This document shows, one piece after another, positions 56,804 through 64,000 of a stretch of 64,000 nucleotides of DNA; positions within the stretch are counted from its first letter, which is position 1, and each line of letters begins with the position of its first letter. Location: contig NC_079417.1 in the NCBI RefSeq assembly GCF_026213295.1, positions 2,483,100 through 2,547,099 of the forward strand, given 5' to 3'. Both the position numbers and the translations under genes were made by a program. The notes beneath the pieces are model-generated. The model saw only the letters and a program-made list of their open reading frames with translations, did not search any database and had not been told where the DNA came from. Origin of the DNA: Gadus chalcogrammus (taxonomy: Eukaryota > Chordata > Actinopteri > Gadiformes > Gadidae).

Positions 56804-58018
56804 TCAACTGCCCTGTAGGTGTTCATCTTCATCACGGTCTTCATCTGGTCTCCAGAGGTGCGGTCTGGTAGTCCTCACTGGAGGAAAATAAACAACGTAT
56901 TAGTGACCTGAGGAAACAGAGATTCAAGGAGAAAAAGTCACCCAGAACCCAGACTCCTTGGTTCTACCTGGTGGCCTCCCCAGGCCCGGCCTTCTCCTCT
57001 CAATAACACCTCATGTTTCAAGTAAGTAAAGACAAAATCTAGAAAGCTGTCACCATGTGAATACTAAAACAAAATGTCATAAGACACATGAACACAGTGG
57101 TCTGATGTGTCATATATACAACTATAGTCTACTGATGTGAGGTACTTCCTACAGATGTCGCGGTGGTTCAGTTTAAACTCCAGGTCGCCGGGGTCCTTCT
57201 TGGTCACAGCGGCCATGTTTGGAAGGTCGTCGTCCTGCTGTAGTCACACCAGAAGGCAGCAGTGAGCTTGTTCTCACGCTTGTCTTTGGCGCCACATAGT
57301 GTATAACAATATAAATTACATTTCTCAAGCTTGATTGGCGTAGAGATTAATAAAACATAATTCCATACTGTTCAAAATTCACTTTATTTTCTATTTGATA
57401 GATAAAGATTAAAAAAACGTGCATCCTGTCTGTGGTCATTTGCTGCATGTCCTCCCCTCCCATACCTGCCTCTCTATAATAAAGCATAAAAATTGCAAAA
57501 ATAAGTCTTTAGAAAAACACAGATTCTCCGTACCGGTCGGAAGTCGTGTAGCCGTGCTCGGTGATCGGGTTCCCCCCTGTAAGGACCTGAAGGCGGGAAC
57601 TTCCCCAGTTTGACAAACATCAGCTCCTCTTCAAGAGGATCCGGCGGTTTGTAGGACGTGATGAACCTCCTGTTCTCCCTCCAGCCGTGGGTCTCACCCC
57701 CTAACGCCTCCGCGGATACAAAAAACGCGCTTCACGTGCAAAACCGTGGAGACATCTCGTCCACGGGTACGGCCTGAGTCGAGGGAGGACCGGGCTTGAG
57801 AACGTCGGGACAATCTTCTGTCCCTCCCTGGATCTGAGAGGGACGTGTAGAGTTTGGGAGAGAAGTCTGGTGGCTGGACGCTCCACACGTCCCCCGCGGA
57901 GCGCGCAGACTCGCTCTCAGACGGAGATATTCGGCACCGGCTCCGCCTGGTGGCCAAGTTCTGTATGGCGGAGAACAGCCGCTTACCGGTCAAAAGGGTC
58001 GGGAGAGTTCGGGATCAT
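56804..58018 (-). CDS. Unrecognised five-exon small protein, 148 codons
   Basis: Five minus-strand exons join in perfect phase: 58018-57987 (start MIPNSPDPFD, donor GTAAGC), 57833-57745, 57700-57534 (donor GTACGG), 57237-57153 (donor GTAGGA) and 56877-56804 (TGA). The second donor (GTTTTG) is weak. The product is basic and proline-rich (VLPRLRPYPWTRCLHG, ENRRFITSYKPPDPLEEE), has no signal peptide or membrane segment, and ends acidic (LWRPDEDRDEDEHLQGS). Small size, many short exons and Tyr/Pro/Arg-rich character recall axonemal or sperm microtubule-inner proteins, but I cannot name a family. The start lies in a CpG-rich stretch (57700-58020) that could be the promoter. Confidence 0.55.
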
Positions 58019-61000
58019 GATGGTTAGAGGAGTCTTCCGAGAAGCATGCAGTTCTCTCTGTAGGCTTTTCTCCCCAACGAAGAATAACTCCTTATTGACC
58101 GACATAAGATTCCTTTATGCACATAATATATTATCAATAATCCAAATACAATGACAAATGCAAGGAAGCACAAGTATTTTATATTCCTGACTCTATATGG
58201 TGGCATTTTTTATCGCGCCATCTCCATCTCTGACCGAAACACTTTGACGTTGCTTAGTAACGGGGGTAAGTTGACATCTCATGAACAATATAGGCCTACA
58301 GACAAAAGCTGAGCTCGGTAGTTGCGAACACAAAAACATTCGCTATAGCAACGGAGGAACAACATGAGCCCTCCTTGGGCCAACAATACAGTATTTTACA
58401 CTGCAATCTGGGATTAATAAAGTAAATGATATATAATATGGAATGCTTAATACTACACAATCATTATTCTTGCCTTGAAAGTCACAATCGTTTATCAATT
58501 TATTTAGTGATTATATTAATCCATGTACTTATAAATCACTTGGAATCCTTTTTAGTTACGGTTGCTTGTAACCTGAACCAGGTTGAGTTCGGATAAACCG
58601 GTCAGTGACGCAGCTGAGTCAAAGTCCACTAGGGGGAGCTGTCTCACACTAAACCAATTATTTGACATGTGGTTGGTTTGGAGTATCTGGGTTATTTGTT
58701 ATTGACGAACGCATTGCTTGGACTCCAAGCTGGGTTGTATTCGTTGATGCACTGTGACAATATACGTCGTTCCTTTTGATCAAATAATAAAAACGGGATA
58801 TCAACTACTACTACTACTCTTTGTAAACGCTATAAAGCAGCCAATATGTGGAATAGGGAAGGGGATTAGGGCCACGTGTGGTCCTAATCCCATGATTTAT
58901 TTTCTGAGTTATAATTATAAAGTCAGAAAAATTACTTAATTCTCAGAATACAGACTTTAAACTCAGAACTCCAAAAATATTCACGTCATAATCCTCTTCC
59001 GTAAAAACCAGAGAGCTCTGGTAAAACCGAAACACACAAATAATACATTTTACACAGTAACTGACCTTCACAGTCCATGCTCTTCTAGGATATTTTGGGA
59101 CCAGAATATTGGAGATCTCGCCGCCAACGTAACGTTTTGGTTTCTCTTAACCTGATTCCAAATCCAATTTTGCTGTGAATACGCCGGCGGTTACGGCAGT
59201 GGACCAACTTCCGGGGTACTAATCTATGCACGAAGTGACGCATTACCGAAATGTATGCTCTTCCCCCATTCTCCTCCGTAGTGAAACAAACTGTAGATAT
59301 AGCATTTCTTTTTTTTAACTCAATTTTAAACAACGAAACCTGTGAGAATGCGGTTGAGTTAAGCATTTAGAGAGCATTTAGGAGCGTTTTTAATATGAAA
59401 CTTTACTCACTTTATTAATCATGACTACGAGGAATAGGAATATGAGTCAAACAGTTAAATAGTAAGTGGTTATAGGATAAATAAAGAAATAGGTAATTTA
59501 TAAAAAACATTATTGATTCGTTTTTAAACACCCATTATGATCTCAGCCCCGCAGTCCATGTGTGACAGCCGTCACACTGTCAGGGTTCAGAGGTTAAACC
59601 AAAGGGGGCACCCCTCTAGGCCACCCTGTCCCTCCAACCCGCCTCCACAATCCCCCAAAGCTCTGCGCGGGCCAGCAGGAGTGGGACACAGTGCAGCGGG
59701 TTGATCCTGCTTTCACCCGGTAGGTGGGTGCATGGCCTGGCTGGGCAGGGGTCCGGGATCACAACATGAAACCTGATCCCAGGCCCTCTGCATCGGTTCT
59801 CCTGGGGGGGGGGGGGGGGGGGGGGGGGACCTCATAAAGGAGACGGCTTTCTCCCTGGCGCTTCAGTATTGTGAGCGTCTGACATTTACGGCCAGCCCAG
59901 CAGCGGGCGCCTCAGAGGACTTCAATGAGGGGGTCGACTGTTACCAGGGGGCCCGCTGACCCCCCCCCCCACCCCCCCGTCAGCGGGCAGATAGACCCTC
60001 CTCACTCACTGTAGCCTAGCCGCTCTCTGTAGCCGCACAAGGGATGCTAATCAATGGGATGTGATCGTTTTTTTGTGGATTGAAAGTAAATCTGGGAGCC
60101 GGTGTCCAGGCGTATCTGGGTTTGATTTGTTTTGATATGTGGACCACAGATCTCGCAGGTGATTGGACGGTGGGGCGATGGTGGTTAATACAGTTTAAAA
60201 TATAATCTGTACTCTCTGCTCCATTCGGAATCATGAGAGAAAAACATTTTGATTATAATAAAATAAAATCCTATGCACCAAAATGACAATGAGCCGGAAT
60301 CAATTGGGGTCATGTTTGAGGTTTCAGTAAGGCTTGTGTTAGAGTATAGTATAGGTGACAGTAGGATGGAGGACCAGTAACCAACTAGCTGACTTCCGCA
60401 GGTCCTGTAGTGAACCGTGCAAGCAGAAGACCTCATCCACATGAACACAGTGGTAGTAAAGTTTAGTGAGGCTTTGTGAAGCAACATGATCGACTAAGCT
60501 ACAGTAGAATGAAGACAAGGGTCTCTGCTATCATGAAGACCGTATAAAGGCTCGGAAGGTTGTTTGCGAGTGTGGCTGAGGACATTTCGGTGTGATGGGT
60601 TTTCCAGGCCGGGCCGGTCGAGGGCCGTGGAGATTTACGAGGGGAACGGCTCTCCTGCTTGTCTTCCTCTCCTGGCTGTCAGACTGACAACACGCGTCCG
60701 ACGGCGACAGACGGCTCGATCTCAGCATAGCACACACAACCCCTGTGGATAAGACCCTTCAGGAAGACACATTAGGCCTACATGGGTTGATATTACGATT
60801 CACCTTTTCTTCTGTCTTGTAAATGACCAGCATCATCACATTTCAATAAACTAGTGGAATAATCATTATGATTTATGACTGAGGGATGTAGAGCTTTATA
60901 GAATATGGTTCTGTAAACACTTATCCTTTATTATGCACATTGAAAAAACAGGGATTGTAAACACTTTGAATTATGTTGGCCTTCATCTGTTTGTTGGCAG

Positions 61001-61340
61001 AAAGAGCGAGAGGCGGTTGATGTACATAGCGGCTGGCTAAGCATTTAAGCAGTTTAGCTTACTGTGACAACGATCACAGATATAGAACTTTAGCAGGCCT
61101 ATTCTAACTCATCAGTTGATTTGTTGTTCTGGCTCTGTCATTCGTAATCTACAGAAGAAATGTATCTGTTTTGAGGAGTCAGAATAAAAAACGATTTTAT
61201 TACTGACCAGTATGTTGTCACTGAGGTCAACTATATAAATACATATAATTTAATGGCAGAATACACATGCAATTTTAAAAGCTTTTAAAAGTGATTAAAA
61301 AATCAATTCGCACAAGGTCACCTCAAATGTCCATGTTAGT
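58019..61340. other. Intergenic stretch with no recognised gene
   Basis: About 3.3 kb. It contains a G-run at 59805-59828 and a C-run near 59960-59980, but no supported exon or complete transposon. Several frames above 60 codons lack any domain or splice support. Confidence 0.5.
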
Positions 61341-61344
61341 CATG

Positions 61345-61425
<81 letters not shown>

Positions 61426-61432
61426 TCCCCCA

Positions 61433-61506
<74 letters not shown>
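61341..61506. repeat. Double (CA)n microsatellite
   Basis: Two CA tracts (about 77 and 70 bp) separated by AAACATCCCCCAAAAACA. Confidence 0.95.
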
Positions 61507-61509
<3 letters not shown>

Positions 61510-61566
61510 TTTCCAGCACTATATCCAAACCAAAACACTGCAATGTCTCCCATATAGCCTATGACA

Positions 61567-61633
61567 CCTTCTCCGTGCACGACTGCCTGTTACTCTTAAG
61601 TCTAGAGTCGCAGGCAGTCGTGCACGGAGAAGG
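61567..61633. repeat. Perfect 23-bp inverted repeat near the VWDE-like start
   Basis: The arms 61567-61589 and 61611-61633 are perfect complements with a 21-bp loop. The structure lies about 275 bp upstream of the VWDE-like start codon. Confidence 0.85.
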
Positions 61634-61908
61634 TAGTAGGTACCCCAGCCGGTGGTTTGACGGGGGACGCCGTGTGGCTGGATGCCCCTCCTAACAGCGC
61701 GATGCTGCTTCCGAGGCACACCGACCTCATCTGCGGTAGTGCGTTGCTCGTCGACCCTCCGATAATAGCTTTGTTCCCAGAAGCGGGGAGCATTATTTAA
61801 GATCAAGATTTACAATATCTGAAAAAAGGGAAACTACAGACTCACCTCTGCAAGGAAAAGCGTGTTGTTGTTTTTTTATACCACGCGGACTTGGATTGCT
61901 GCAGGACG

Positions 61909-63953
<2,045 letters not shown>

Positions 63954-64000
63954 TGAAATGTACATTAATGCAATTAATGAATACAGCATAATTAATGCAT

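Overview
This is a window of animal nuclear DNA, almost certainly from a teleost fish. Genes are split by GT-AG introns. Dinucleotide microsatellites are very dense, with more than a dozen (AC)n or (AG)n tracts of 50-180 bp. Teleost transposon families fill much of the sequence, and the recognisable genes (B4GALNT1-type glycosyltransferase, VWDE-type secreted protein) are vertebrate. The microsatellite load resembles codfish genomes, but that is inference. One 100-N assembly gap lies at 56401-56500.

Layout. 1-2330 is copy A of a repeat block whose copy B is 41233-44275; both carry the same nested hAT insertion. 6212-6803 (minus) holds the first three coding exons of a Myb/SANT-like gene. 8157-25507 is an inverted and tandem triplication (C1, C2, C3). 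C2 is split by an 8.26-kb endogenous retrovirus (11499-19757, minus) with two 670-bp LTRs in which I see no difference, but a decayed interior. 25508-31830 is microsatellites, SINE-like copies, minisatellites, a LINE fragment and two doubtful exons. 31829-40130 is a minus-strand LINE split by a 0.9-kb TTAA inverted-repeat element and by a 6.8-kb two-gene transposon (33057-39861). 40638-41089 is a small hAT with a perfect 8-bp target duplication. 45240-47090 is a second decayed LINE. 48629-54313 is an apparently complete 11-coding-exon b4galnt1-type gene. 56804-58018 (minus) is a five-exon gene of 148 codons that I do not recognise. 61909-63878 holds the first two coding exons of a VWDE-like gene that continues past the window.

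The most interesting locus is 33053-39865. It has matching ends (TTAA then AGGCCATGGTGCAGG / AGCCTATGGTGCAGG), and it interrupts a LINE reading frame exactly at TTAA; removing it restores that frame. It carries two convergent genes. One is a THAP-domain transposase that is now broken (frameshift, stop codon, missing central exons). The other is an uninterrupted three-exon gene for a protein like the P2X7 receptor C-terminal 'ballast' domain. An 18-bp sequence containing a perfect cAMP-response element (TGACGTCA) lies upstream of each gene in inverted orientation. THAP plus TTAA fits the Kolobok superfamily. Shorter TTAA elements with similar ends (31913-32819, 41914-44195, 51150-51406) may be non-autonomous relatives.

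All calls were made by reading the sequence, without database searches or transcript evidence.
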